Assembly (NCBI GenBank): GCA_018607135.1
Contig: JABBCA010000102.1
Span: forward strand, 6,742-70,741
Source: Opitutales bacterium
GTDB taxonomy: Bacteria; Verrucomicrobiota; Verrucomicrobiia; Opitutales; Coraliomargaritaceae
Direction of reading: 5' to 3'
DNA: 64,000 nt
A model generated the notes under the pieces. That model worked only from the letters and a program-made list of their open reading frames with translations, was not told the DNA's origin and made no database searches. Shown in pieces: positions 18,733 to 26,477 of this stretch; the stretch's first letter is position 1, and every line of letters starts with the position of its first letter. The position numbers and the translations under genes were made by a program.

Positions 18733-18743
18733 AACTCTAGCGT

Positions 18744-19544
18744 ATGCCCATTATTAGCACAGTCACAACAACTGCCCTAAACCAAGATTCGTTTCATCAG
18801 GTTGATCATGTGATAATGGGGAAAGCTTTCAAAATCCATAATCAGATAGGCCGACTACTCGATGAAAAAGTCTATCAAACATGCTTAGCGAAGGCCTCTC
18901 TCGAATCACAAATAGAGTGCCAACGGGAAGTGGAAGTTAAAGCCACACTCTCCACGTTCGCAAAATCCTTCTTCATTGACCTATTGGTTCAGAATGGAGC
19001 CATTTATGAAATAAAAACGACAAGCGCACTGAACAATGCCCATGAAGCACAGCTCCTAAATTATTTACTGCTCTTAGGTATACAGCACGGGAAATTAATA
19101 AACTTTCGCCCGAGCTCAGTGGAATACCGTTTCGTCTCTACTTCACTCAAGAGTCGAGATCGGCATTTGTTCAACATCGACACCAAGGATTGGCATGCCG
19201 AGTCAAAAAAATGCGTAATACTTAAAGACTTAGTATCAGAAATTTTGGACGACTGGGGCTCCCATCTACACGTAGATTTATACCGACAAGCCCTCATTGA
19301 ACTGATCAGTAACGGTCAACCATCACAACAAGTAGATCTGTTCATCAATTCAGAGAAAGTAGGAGAACACGAAACCTGCCTTCTGAGCCCTGATACCGGA
19401 CTGCATATTTCATCTATCAAAAAAGGCATTCCATCGTATCGAAACCACCTCACCCGTTTCCTACACTCGACAAATTTAAAGCACTTACAATGGCTCAATT
19501 TCAACAACCATGAGATCAAGCTCATGACACTCCATCAAAAATAA
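18744..19544 (+). CDS. GxxExxY protein (long form)
   Basis: A 266-residue cytoplasmic protein. Residues about 20-130 carry the GxxExxY pattern as GRLLDEKVYQTCL, then FFIDLLVQNGAIYEIKTT (D...E-K pattern of the PD-(D/E)XK nuclease fold) and AQLLNYLLLLGIQHGKLINF. The family is common and of unknown role; the fold suggests a nuclease-like or degenerate nuclease protein. The extra C-terminal half includes LYRQALIELI and ends with LKHLQWLNFNNHEI, an extension I associate with planctomycete and verrucomicrobial homologues. It sits between AddB-like and AddA-like genes and is bracketed by inverted GACAGAAT repeats. Confidence 0.8.
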   Translation: MPIISTVTTTALNQDSFHQVDHVIMGKAFKIHNQIGRLLDEKVYQTCLAKASLESQIECQREVEVKATLSTFAKSFFIDLLVQNGAIYEIKTTSALNNAHEAQLLNYLLLLGIQHGKLINFRPSSVEYRFVSTSLKSRDRHLFNIDTKDWHAESKKCVILKDLVSEILDDWGSHLHVDLYRQALIELISNGQPSQQVDLFINSEKVGEHETCLLSPDTGLHISSIKKGIPSYRNHLTRFLHSTNLKHLQWLNFNNHEIKLMTLHQK

Positions 19545-19567
19545 TTCTGTCGAACAATCATTCTGCC
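19541..19567. repeat. GACAGAAT repeat, right of the GxxExxY gene (inverted)
   Basis: ATAATTCTGTCGAACAATCA plus TTCTGCC is the reverse complement of the 18704-18732 element. It contains the TAA stop of the GxxExxY gene. Confidence 0.65.
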
Positions 19568-19582
19568 TAAAAACATTTCAAT

Positions 19583-22500
19583 TTGAACTCTCTCGAACAT
19601 ATCGCGATTTCAGCCTCGGCTGGTTCTGGCAAGACCTACCAGTTAACCAACCGTTTTATATATCTACTTCACCTTGCGGAACAGCCAGAGCGCATCGTCG
19701 CACTGACTTTTACGCGGACGGCTGCAGGTGAGTTCTTTCAAAAGATCATTGAGAAGCTTTGCACCGCAGCCGAATCCCCTACCAATGCATCTGCCCTCTC
19801 GACAGAACTCGGCATCACTGCTGATTCCGCACGCTACCACCACCTCCTGCAACTGCTCATCCGCAGCATGCATCAGCTGAACCTACAAACACTTGATAGC
19901 TTCTTCTTTCGTGTCGTCTCGGCGTTCTCCCTTGAGCTCGGGCTCTCTGGAAACCTCAACCTTCTCGATCAAAGCAGTGAGCCGCGCATGCGTAATGAAG
20001 TGCGCGACAGTATCGTCCATAGCTCAGGCGAGCTCACTGCAGAGCTCAATGAATTTTGGCATGCATTCAAACAAGCCACTTACGGGCAAGAAAAACGCAG
20101 TGTCGAAGGCGTCGTTTCAGAGTTTATCGAGCAGCTTTACGCGCTCTATCTCGATGCGCCACAAGCCGCACTCTGGGGAGATGCAAATACCATCTGGCCC
20201 AGCGGTTGCCCTTGGAAAACTTCAGCGAATACAGACTGGGATCAACTGGGATCACATTTGCTCTCGATGCTCCCAGATGATCTGAGCGCCAGCCAACGAA
20301 ACGATTTCAAAACCCTCGCAGTTAAACTTCAACTGTATCCTACCGAAGAAAAAACCAATGCATTGCTAGACCGTGCCCTAGCTCAAGCCGACGAGATCCT
20401 TGCTGGCCAAACCGTTATTCAATGTGGTCGTGGTAAAAACAACCAACTAAATTTAAGTGGTCCAACCTCTTCAGCGTTGGCGGATTGCTTACGTGCCATC
20501 GTATGGCATCACTTAAAACGCGCACTTGAAAACACACAAGGCGTTCACCGCATACTCGAAGCCTATCATGAAAACTACGACAGGCTGGTGAGGCGCCCGG
20601 GGCGACTCGCATTCGCCGACCTCACGCATTTGCTTTCACCGCAGAATGAAGGCTCGCCGATGGGTCAGGTAGATGATGCCACCCGCCAGTTGATGGACTT
20701 CCGCCTGGATGGTCAATTCGACCACTGGTTATTTGACGAGTTTCAAGATACCAGTCGCCCCCAGTGGGATGTCGTTGCCAATCTAATCGATGAGATCGTG
20801 CAGGATGCTTCCGGCGAGCGCTCGTTCTTTTATGTCGGTGATACCAAGCAATGCCTTTACCTCTGGAGAAATAGTGATGATCGCCTCTTTCACGATATCC
20901 AGCTTCAGTATCCAAACATTCAGAAGCAACCGCTCTCGGTTTCGTGGCGTTCCGCACAACCCGTATTAGATGCCGTCAATGAAGTCTTTTCGGATCAAGC
21001 AGCCATCACCGAACACTTTTCGAAGGACGCTTCCGCACGCTGGGCGCGAGCGTGGCAAACACACGCAGCCTCACCAACAACGAAAGACCGCAGCGGCTTC
21101 GCTTGCTGGATTGAAGCCACCAAGGAAGAAGACGTCACCCGCAACCAGCAGATACTCCATCTACTCACCGACTTAGATCCGATTAGCAAAGGAATGAGCG
21201 TCGGCGTCCTTGCACGTAAAAACTCAGACGCTACCGAAATTGCCGAATATCTACGCGAGCATAGCAAGTTTCCGGTGCACACCGGCTCCGCAATTCAACC
21301 CGCGATCGATAATGCGGCTGGCGTCGCACTACTCGCACTGATTCGTCTCGCGGCACATCCCAGCGATCCACATGCGCTGGGCTACTTACGAATGATTGAC
21401 GTCTCCACTCAGGGCACGCCACTTGCAGACTCTGCCATCGAGCTCCGCGCACGACTCCTGTCAACCAGCAACGAAGCCGCGGTGCGCTGGGCTGCTAAGC
21501 GCATCGCTAGCCACCTGCCTGACGACGACCATCGCCACCGCGAACGACTCGAAAGCTTGGTCGCCAAAGCACGCGACTTCGACACTGAGGAACGACGCGA
21601 CATCGACGGGCTACACGAATTCTTACAAAACAGTCAAAGTGGCGACTGCCCTGTAAACGATGCAATCATCGTCGAGACGATCCACAAATCGAAGGGCTTG
21701 GAGTATGATGTCGTGATACTCGTCAACGAAGATAAGACCGTCCGCAGCGAACGTCGCATTAGCCCACTACTCGACGGTCAAGGAAATGCAGAGTGGGTGA
21801 TGGAACCGATCAAGAAAGAGTTGATGCGCGCCGATCCGACTCTCGAAAAATTCCTAGAGCAAAGCGAAAGCCAGCGCGGCTTCGGTAACCTCTGCACGCT
21901 TTACGTCGCCATGACCCGAGCCAAGCGTGCGCTCTACATGATCAGCGATCCCAAAGGTGCGCACCAAGGCTCAACCGTGCGCTACCTCCGAGATATACTA
22001 GGCGATACTGCGACGCCAACGGAGCTCTTCCACATTAAAGATTCAAAATTGGACGTTGGACGTTCAATGTTCAAATACCCACTACTTTGGAGCACAGGCG
22101 ACCCGAACTGGCACGAAACCTTTAAAGCACCTTCAAAGGAAACACTACCCACCACCCACCGCCCACGAGCCACTCCTACTTTCGAACCGGCACACCCACG
22201 GCTGCAGCTTGCGCGTCCTTCAGCGGGAAAAAGATTCAAGCAAGACGCTGGTAAAGCTTTCGAACTCGGCGAGCAAGCAACGACCTTCGGCAGCAAGGTG
22301 CACGATGCTTTCGAACAAATTGAATGGCTCAGTGAGAACGACAAGAATGTCGGCACCACAGAAGTCACTGACGCCCTCCTCACCTGCTTTGAAAACCCAG
22401 AAATTAAAGGACTCTTCACTCAGCCAAAGACACCCACCACAGTCTGGCGAGAGCGTGCTTTTAGCTACGTCGAAGGCGATCAGTTCTACAATGGTATTTT

Positions 22501-22732
22501 TGATCGAGTCGTGCTCCACCACGAACCCTCAGGAAAAATCGAGCGCGCTGAGATTATCGATTATAAAACAGATCGTATTCATGAATACAATACAATCAAA
22601 GATGCCTGCGAGCGCCACCGACCACAATTAGAAGCCTACGGTAAAGCCCTCTCAAAGATTATACACATCGACGCATCGAAAATCTCGCTGAAGCTACTGT
22701 TCACTAGTGTAACTCAACTAGTTGAACTGTAG
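19583..22732 (+). CDS. AddA-like UvrD-family helicase-nuclease
   Basis: The 1049-residue protein starts with TTG. Walker A ASAGSGKT is at residues 11-18 and Walker B/DEXQ is in WLFDEFQDTSRPQWD. SF1 motif V lies in VETIHKSKGLEYDVV and motif VI in LYVAMTRAKRAL. The C-terminal PD-(D/E)XK nuclease shows GIFDRVV and EIIDYKTDR. This is the AddA architecture, and an AddB-like gene lies upstream, so the two should form a break-processing helicase-nuclease. Near residues 822-833 a stretch reading KLDVGRSMFK is encoded by a copy of the dispersed GACGTTCGATGTTC-type repeat. It lies between helicase motif VI and the nuclease domain. Confidence 0.9.
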   Translation: MNSLEHIAISASAGSGKTYQLTNRFIYLLHLAEQPERIVALTFTRTAAGEFFQKIIEKLCTAAESPTNASALSTELGITADSARYHHLLQLLIRSMHQLNLQTLDSFFFRVVSAFSLELGLSGNLNLLDQSSEPRMRNEVRDSIVHSSGELTAELNEFWHAFKQATYGQEKRSVEGVVSEFIEQLYALYLDAPQAALWGDANTIWPSGCPWKTSANTDWDQLGSHLLSMLPDDLSASQRNDFKTLAVKLQLYPTEEKTNALLDRALAQADEILAGQTVIQCGRGKNNQLNLSGPTSSALADCLRAIVWHHLKRALENTQGVHRILEAYHENYDRLVRRPGRLAFADLTHLLSPQNEGSPMGQVDDATRQLMDFRLDGQFDHWLFDEFQDTSRPQWDVVANLIDEIVQDASGERSFFYVGDTKQCLYLWRNSDDRLFHDIQLQYPNIQKQPLSVSWRSAQPVLDAVNEVFSDQAAITEHFSKDASARWARAWQTHAASPTTKDRSGFACWIEATKEEDVTRNQQILHLLTDLDPISKGMSVGVLARKNSDATEIAEYLREHSKFPVHTGSAIQPAIDNAAGVALLALIRLAAHPSDPHALGYLRMIDVSTQGTPLADSAIELRARLLSTSNEAAVRWAAKRIASHLPDDDHRHRERLESLVAKARDFDTEERRDIDGLHEFLQNSQSGDCPVNDAIIVETIHKSKGLEYDVVILVNEDKTVRSERRISPLLDGQGNAEWVMEPIKKELMRADPTLEKFLEQSESQRGFGNLCTLYVAMTRAKRALYMISDPKGAHQGSTVRYLRDILGDTATPTELFHIKDSKLDVGRSMFKYPLLWSTGDPNWHETFKAPSKETLPTTHRPRATPTFEPAHPRLQLARPSAGKRFKQDAGKAFELGEQATTFGSKVHDAFEQIEWLSENDKNVGTTEVTDALLTCFENPEIKGLFTQPKTPTTVWRERAFSYVEGDQFYNGIFDRVVLHHEPSGKIERAEIIDYKTDRIHEYNTIKDACERHRPQLEAYGKALSKIIHIDASKISLKLLFTSVTQLVEL
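22048..22075. repeat. Dispersed repeat read in frame inside the AddA-like gene
   Basis: ATTGGACGTTGGACGTTCAA plus TGTTCAAA contains the same words as the intergenic repeat at 22-105. It keeps the reading frame open and adds about nine residues (KLDVGRSMF). Confidence 0.65.
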
Positions 22733-22843
22733 GGCTCGAGCTTGCTCGATGCCGCGATGACACCAAAGTGAATCAACTGATCCTACGGCGGCGCTTTGCT
22801 AGCAAAGGCCCTACGTATTTAATCCCTCAGCTCAGCTGGGCAA

Positions 22844-24802
22844 TCACCGAGCACTTTCAATCATTTGAAACAACGACTCCTTCTCGCTTGCCTCGATCTT
22901 AGAATCAGTCACCGCCTCATAAGCCGCATCGATATCATTCTTCACCCAATAGCGCACCGACTGAGACAGCGAGTTTTTGCGGAGATCCTCGTTATCGATA
23001 GTAGATGCCCAAAGAAAGCCAGCCTCGGGGTCGGTCTTCGATATGGTTCGAGTTAATGTCTCCACCGATTTATCGCGATTCATCCCGCGCTCTAAAGTCG
23101 AGATCCACTCCGATGCAGCCATCGGATCATGGCGCACAAAAGTCCGTGTCACACTGCTATAGATATCTGCATTTTGCTGTTCATTCAATGTAGCAGGGAT
23201 GCGATCCAGCATCTCCACAGCAGCCTGCGGGTCCTGTTGCGCCCATTCTTGAAACCCGCTGCGCAAATAATTGGCTTGCTTGCCCTCTTCAACCGAAGTT
23301 TCCAAATAGCTCAAAGCCGCCACCGGATCAGCCTGCATCCAATTTTTGTATACCGATTGTAGCGCCGAGCTACGCGCTTGATCGTCTCCCAGCGATTCAG
23401 CCCACTCCAAGGCTCCCGGTTGATCATACTTGGACCAATCAGCCACCACGCGAGAAGCAAGCTCACGCTGCACATCGGAATCGCTGGTCTGAGCCACGAT
23501 GGTCTTCACTGCGTCCACCCCGTAGCGCGAAATTTGCCAGCCCATATTGCTCAACGCCCGCCGTTTCTCATCCTCATAGGCGAGACTCGACGCAAATTCA
23601 ATCGCCGCGGCAGGATCTTGCTCCGCCATCTGCTGCGCGAAACTACCAATCGCGTTCATACGAGCGCTTCCAGCAGGTAAGTTCATCACAAATGCCTCCG
23701 CGCGTTCGCGATCCACCTGCACCAAAGCCCGCATTACATCACCAACCTTATTATCATACACCTGCCCAGTCGCCACTTCGCCGACCCAATGATACATGGC
23801 CTCAATCTGCTCAAAATCCTTCTTCCATGAAAGATTACTAAACGAAATACTCTCTAAAACTTCACGGCGCTCCATAGGGTCTGACTTCGCTTCAATAAAT
23901 GCCTTCGCAGTATCAAAATCTTGATTCAACAAACGCCGAAAGACCTCCTTCTTTGAATTGTAAACCGTCCCGTCAATCGGAAGCGACTCCAGCCATCCGA
24001 GTGCCGCCATCGGATCGTCCTGCATCCAATTATTCAAAGCACCCGACAAAGCCTGCACTTTCTGCGGCCCATCAGGCATCGCTAAAGCGGCACTCCTCGC
24101 AGTTTCCAGATCCTCGTTTGCCCACGTCTGGTAAATATTCCGCATCAGCCAATCCGCTCGATGCCCCAACTCTTGCATATTCTTAGCCATTTCCACGGCT
24201 GCCCTCGGGTCTTCTACCGCGACCGTCTGAATCACCGCCTGCATCGCACTTTGTTGCGCACGTTGATTGCTCAGCTTCAATGCCGACTGATAGGCAACCT
24301 GCGGATTCTCTTTAGCCCAGGCACCGTAAAACGAATTCCGCAAGCCCCACTGCTGGTCCATTGGCTGCTTATCAATATAAACCAGCATCCCTTGCGGGTC
24401 CGATTCCGCCCACTTTGTTGCTAACATCGTTTGAGCCATCCAACGCAATGAGCGCGGATACTTCTGCACGCCATCCATCAGCATGGCAAAGTCCCCAGTG
24501 TCTGCCGACTTCATACGCGCCAGCAGAGCCTCCATTTGATCCAACTGATCCTTCCCCTCAAGTTCCTTCAGCCACGCATCCGTGTCAGATAAGGACTTCA
24601 GCGATCCCGCCCGGACGCTTACAGACGCAGCTGCGCCCTTTTCAACATAGCTGTCTCCCTGCGGGTGAGTGACCTCCACTACCGACAGTCCACCACTCCC
24701 TTTTGCCCCATGAGCCGTTGAATCGGCGCTCGGCGAGCCCGCTAAAAACCATCCAAGCAACAAGCCAATCGAAAGAGCACTAAGGGGTAACAACCATTTC
24801 AT
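22844..24802 (-). CDS. Secreted or membrane-anchored repeat protein (W-x-x-x-DPxAA repeats)
   Basis: The 652-residue protein has an N-terminal membrane or signal segment (about 3-24). The rest is built of about 13 helical-hairpin repeats of roughly 30-40 residues. Each centres on a motif like W..(D/N)DP.AAL.W: NNWMQDDPMAALGW, KNWMQADPVAAL, QEWAQQDPQAAVEM, VADWSKYDQPGALEW. This is a TPR/HEAT-like solenoid. Similar proteins are frequent in Verrucomicrobiota and have no assigned function. It probably acts as an extracytoplasmic binding scaffold. It is monocistronic. Confidence 0.7.
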   Translation of the reverse strand: MKWLLPLSALSIGLLLGWFLAGSPSADSTAHGAKGSGGLSVVEVTHPQGDSYVEKGAAASVSVRAGSLKSLSDTDAWLKELEGKDQLDQMEALLARMKSADTGDFAMLMDGVQKYPRSLRWMAQTMLATKWAESDPQGMLVYIDKQPMDQQWGLRNSFYGAWAKENPQVAYQSALKLSNQRAQQSAMQAVIQTVAVEDPRAAVEMAKNMQELGHRADWLMRNIYQTWANEDLETARSAALAMPDGPQKVQALSGALNNWMQDDPMAALGWLESLPIDGTVYNSKKEVFRRLLNQDFDTAKAFIEAKSDPMERREVLESISFSNLSWKKDFEQIEAMYHWVGEVATGQVYDNKVGDVMRALVQVDRERAEAFVMNLPAGSARMNAIGSFAQQMAEQDPAAAIEFASSLAYEDEKRRALSNMGWQISRYGVDAVKTIVAQTSDSDVQRELASRVVADWSKYDQPGALEWAESLGDDQARSSALQSVYKNWMQADPVAALSYLETSVEEGKQANYLRSGFQEWAQQDPQAAVEMLDRIPATLNEQQNADIYSSVTRTFVRHDPMAASEWISTLERGMNRDKSVETLTRTISKTDPEAGFLWASTIDNEDLRKNSLSQSVRYWVKNDIDAAYEAVTDSKIEASEKESLFQMIESAR

Positions 24803-24925
24803 ATCAGCACGTTAGAACGGAGCCCCCACAGGGCAAGTGGCTTCGTAAAAATAAAGCTTTAAGCTTAATGACGAAAAAGTATCGACCTACCCCAAAAATC
24901 ACTTTTGCTAACACACTTTCCAAGC

Positions 24926-25262
24926 GGGCCCTGTAGCTCCATGTCCGCCATAGCCTAGCAGGCGAAGGCGGAAGTGGTTAGTTCCGAGGAGCGCAGCGAC
25001 GACATCCATTGCGTAAGCAATGACTTGGGGACCAGTCCCCTGCGATTTAGTTCGACGAGCCACGAAAATACCTTTTCTTACAACTTTTCCAATCGGGCCT
25101 GTAGCTCCATGTCCGCCGAAGCCTAGCAGGCGAAGGCGGAAGTGGTTAGTTCCGAGGAGCGCAGCGACGACATCCATTGCGTAAGCAATGACTTGGGGAC
25201 CAGTCCCCTGCGATTTAGTTCGACGAGCCACGAAAATACCTTTTCTTACAACTTTTCCAATC
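24926..25262. repeat. Two tandem 168-bp repeats carrying 5' fragments of the tRNA-Ile2 gene
   Basis: Units run 24926-25094 and 25095-25262 and are almost identical, apart from one extra C near the start of the first. Each begins with the first 13 nt of the tRNA (GGGCCTGTAGCTC). It then diverges into a block with short hairpins (ATTGC-GTAA-GCAAT; GGGGAC-CA-GTCCCC). Each ends with the same leader (ACCTTTTCTTACAACTTTTC) that stands in front of the complete tRNA at 25263. Thus the tRNA promoter plus 5' end has been copied twice. Confidence 0.85.
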
Positions 25263-25338
<76 letters not shown>

Positions 25339-25358
25339 CTTTCAATGAGATTTCAGCG

Positions 25359-25610
25359 ATGGCCTCCGTCTACATCCTCCAGGGAACAACTGGACGCTAC
25401 TACATAGGTTGCACTGAGGATATTGAGAAACGCGTGACACGACATAACTCGGGCATGGTTCATTCGACAAAGCGCATCGGTCTACCTGTAAGCTTAATCG
25501 CCTATTGTAACGTTGAAGATATGGCTAAGGCCAGAACTCTAGAAGCAAAACTTAAAAGCTGGAAGAATTCGAAGAAAGCGCTGCAATGCATAAGGAGCTT
25601 CAACCCTTAA
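25359..25610 (+). CDS. Small GIY-YIG endonuclease
   Basis: An 83-residue single-domain protein starting at ATG 25359, 20 nt after the tRNA. A longer frame exists, but it reads through the tRNA and is spurious. Motifs are VYILQ and GRYYIG (GIY-YIG), the catalytic Arg/His region EKRVTRHN, and Glu in LEAKLKSWKNSKK. It matches the YhbQ/UPF0213-type stand-alone GIY-YIG group. Some members cut structured DNA; most are uncharacterised. A perfect hairpin follows (25616-25632), then a 34-nt copy of the tRNA 3' end. The gene is therefore framed by tRNA sequence on both sides. Confidence 0.85.
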   Translation: MASVYILQGTTGRYYIGCTEDIEKRVTRHNSGMVHSTKRIGLPVSLIAYCNVEDMAKARTLEAKLKSWKNSKKALQCIRSFNP

Positions 25611-25615
25611 AGCAG

Positions 25616-25632
25616 CCCCGACAAAGTCGGGG
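25616..25632 (+). terminator. Hairpin after the GIY-YIG gene
   Basis: CCCCGAC-AAA-GTCGGGG forms a perfect 7-bp stem and abuts the duplicated tRNA 3' end. It is a probable terminator or a structural end of the cassette. Confidence 0.6.
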
Positions 25633-25666
25633 TTGGTCGTGGGTTCAAGTCCCACCGGGCCCACCA
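25633..25666 (+). repeat. 34-nt duplicate of the tRNA-Ile2 3' end
   Basis: The sequence is identical to 25305-25338 (variable loop, T arm, 3' acceptor strand and CCA), 328 bp downstream. Together the two copies act as direct repeats around the GIY-YIG gene. They look like the attL/attR pair left by elements that integrate into tRNA 3' ends. Confidence 0.85.
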
Positions 25667-25760
25667 TCCTTCGCTTGAGCGCAGCGAACAGCGAAGGATG
25701 CCACGCCGAAGCTTTGAGCTCAAAGCGTAGGCGGGCCGATCGGTAAAATATTGCGCTCAA

Positions 25761-26174
25761 GCTACGGCTTGGCATGCCATCCTACGCTTGCTTTACCGAA
25801 CTTTTTGAGAGCTTCGGCTTGGCATGCCATCCTTCGCATGCTTTACCGAACTTTTTGAGAGCTACGGCTTGGCATGCCATCCTACGCTTGCTTTACGGAA
25901 CTTTTTGAGAGCTTCGGCTTGGCATGCCATCCTACGCTTGCTTTCCGAAACTTTTTGAGAGCTACGGCTTGGCATGCCATCCTACGCTTGCTTTACCGAA
26001 CTTTTTGAGAGCTACGGCTTGGCATGCCATCCTACGCTTGCTTTACGGAACTTTTTGAGAGCTTCGGCTTGGCATGCCATCCTACGCTTGCTATACCGAA
26101 CTTTTTGAGAGCTACGGCTTGGCATGCTTTACGGAACTTTTTGAGAGCTTCGGCTTGGCATGCCATCCTACGCC
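25761..26174. repeat. Tandem array of 50-bp units, about 8.5 copies
   Basis: The unit reads roughly GCTTCGGCTTGGCATGCCAT then CCTACGCTTG, CTTTACCGAA and CTTTTTGAGA. Full copies start at 25761, 25811, 25861, 25911, 25961, 26011 and 26061. One copy with an internal deletion starts at 26111, and a partial copy ends the array. The sixth base alternates A/T in most successive copies, suggesting amplification as 100-bp pairs. The inverted sequence at 25674-25720 has related words. Frames through the array look protein-like but are artefacts of 50-bp periodicity. Confidence 0.9.
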
Positions 26175-26289
26175 CGACTGGGCGGCACCTCGATGTTAAG
26201 CCCCACAGCGGGTTCCATTCCTGCCCGGTCTTGGAGTCTGTCGAATGCGTCGAACGCAACAAAGAACACAAAAATGCCTGGAGGCTGCC

Positions 26290-26451
26290 ATGACCAAGCT
26301 ACACCACAGATTCAACCGTGAGGCCGAACGCAAAAAGGAGGACGAATCCTTGTTCTGGTGGCTCGTCGCACTCTTGCTTTTACAAAGCACCTTTCAACCT
26401 GCACCGCAGTTTCCGCGGTGCGGCATCGCGACAGAGGGTTTCAAAACCTGA
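26290..26451 (+). CDS. Possible small membrane protein
   Basis: The ATG at 26290 follows a good ribosome-binding site (GGAGG, 5-nt spacing) and opens a 53-residue frame. A charged N-terminus (KLHHRFNREAERKKEDE) precedes one hydrophobic helix (LFWWLVALLLLQ). The C-terminal third runs through a hairpin (GCACCGC/GCGGTGC, 26401-26421) and may be repeat-derived. No family recognised. It converges on hsdR. Confidence 0.35.
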   Translation: MTKLHHRFNREAERKKEDESLFWWLVALLLLQSTFQPAPQFPRCGIATEGFKT

Positions 26452-26477
26452 TAAAGCTAATTGGCAATCCGTGCCGA

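Noticed and set aside
24908-25231. 107-residue minus-strand frame with internally repeated protein sequence
   Set aside because: It is the translation of the two 168-bp DNA repeats and includes tRNA 5' fragments, with no start signal. The apparent protein repeat is explained by the DNA repeat.
25761-26174. CRISPR array
   Set aside because: The 50-bp units abut each other with no unique spacers, and no cas genes are nearby.
26024-26293. 89-residue frame through the 50-bp array
   Set aside because: It depends on repeat periodicity and has no independent coding evidence.
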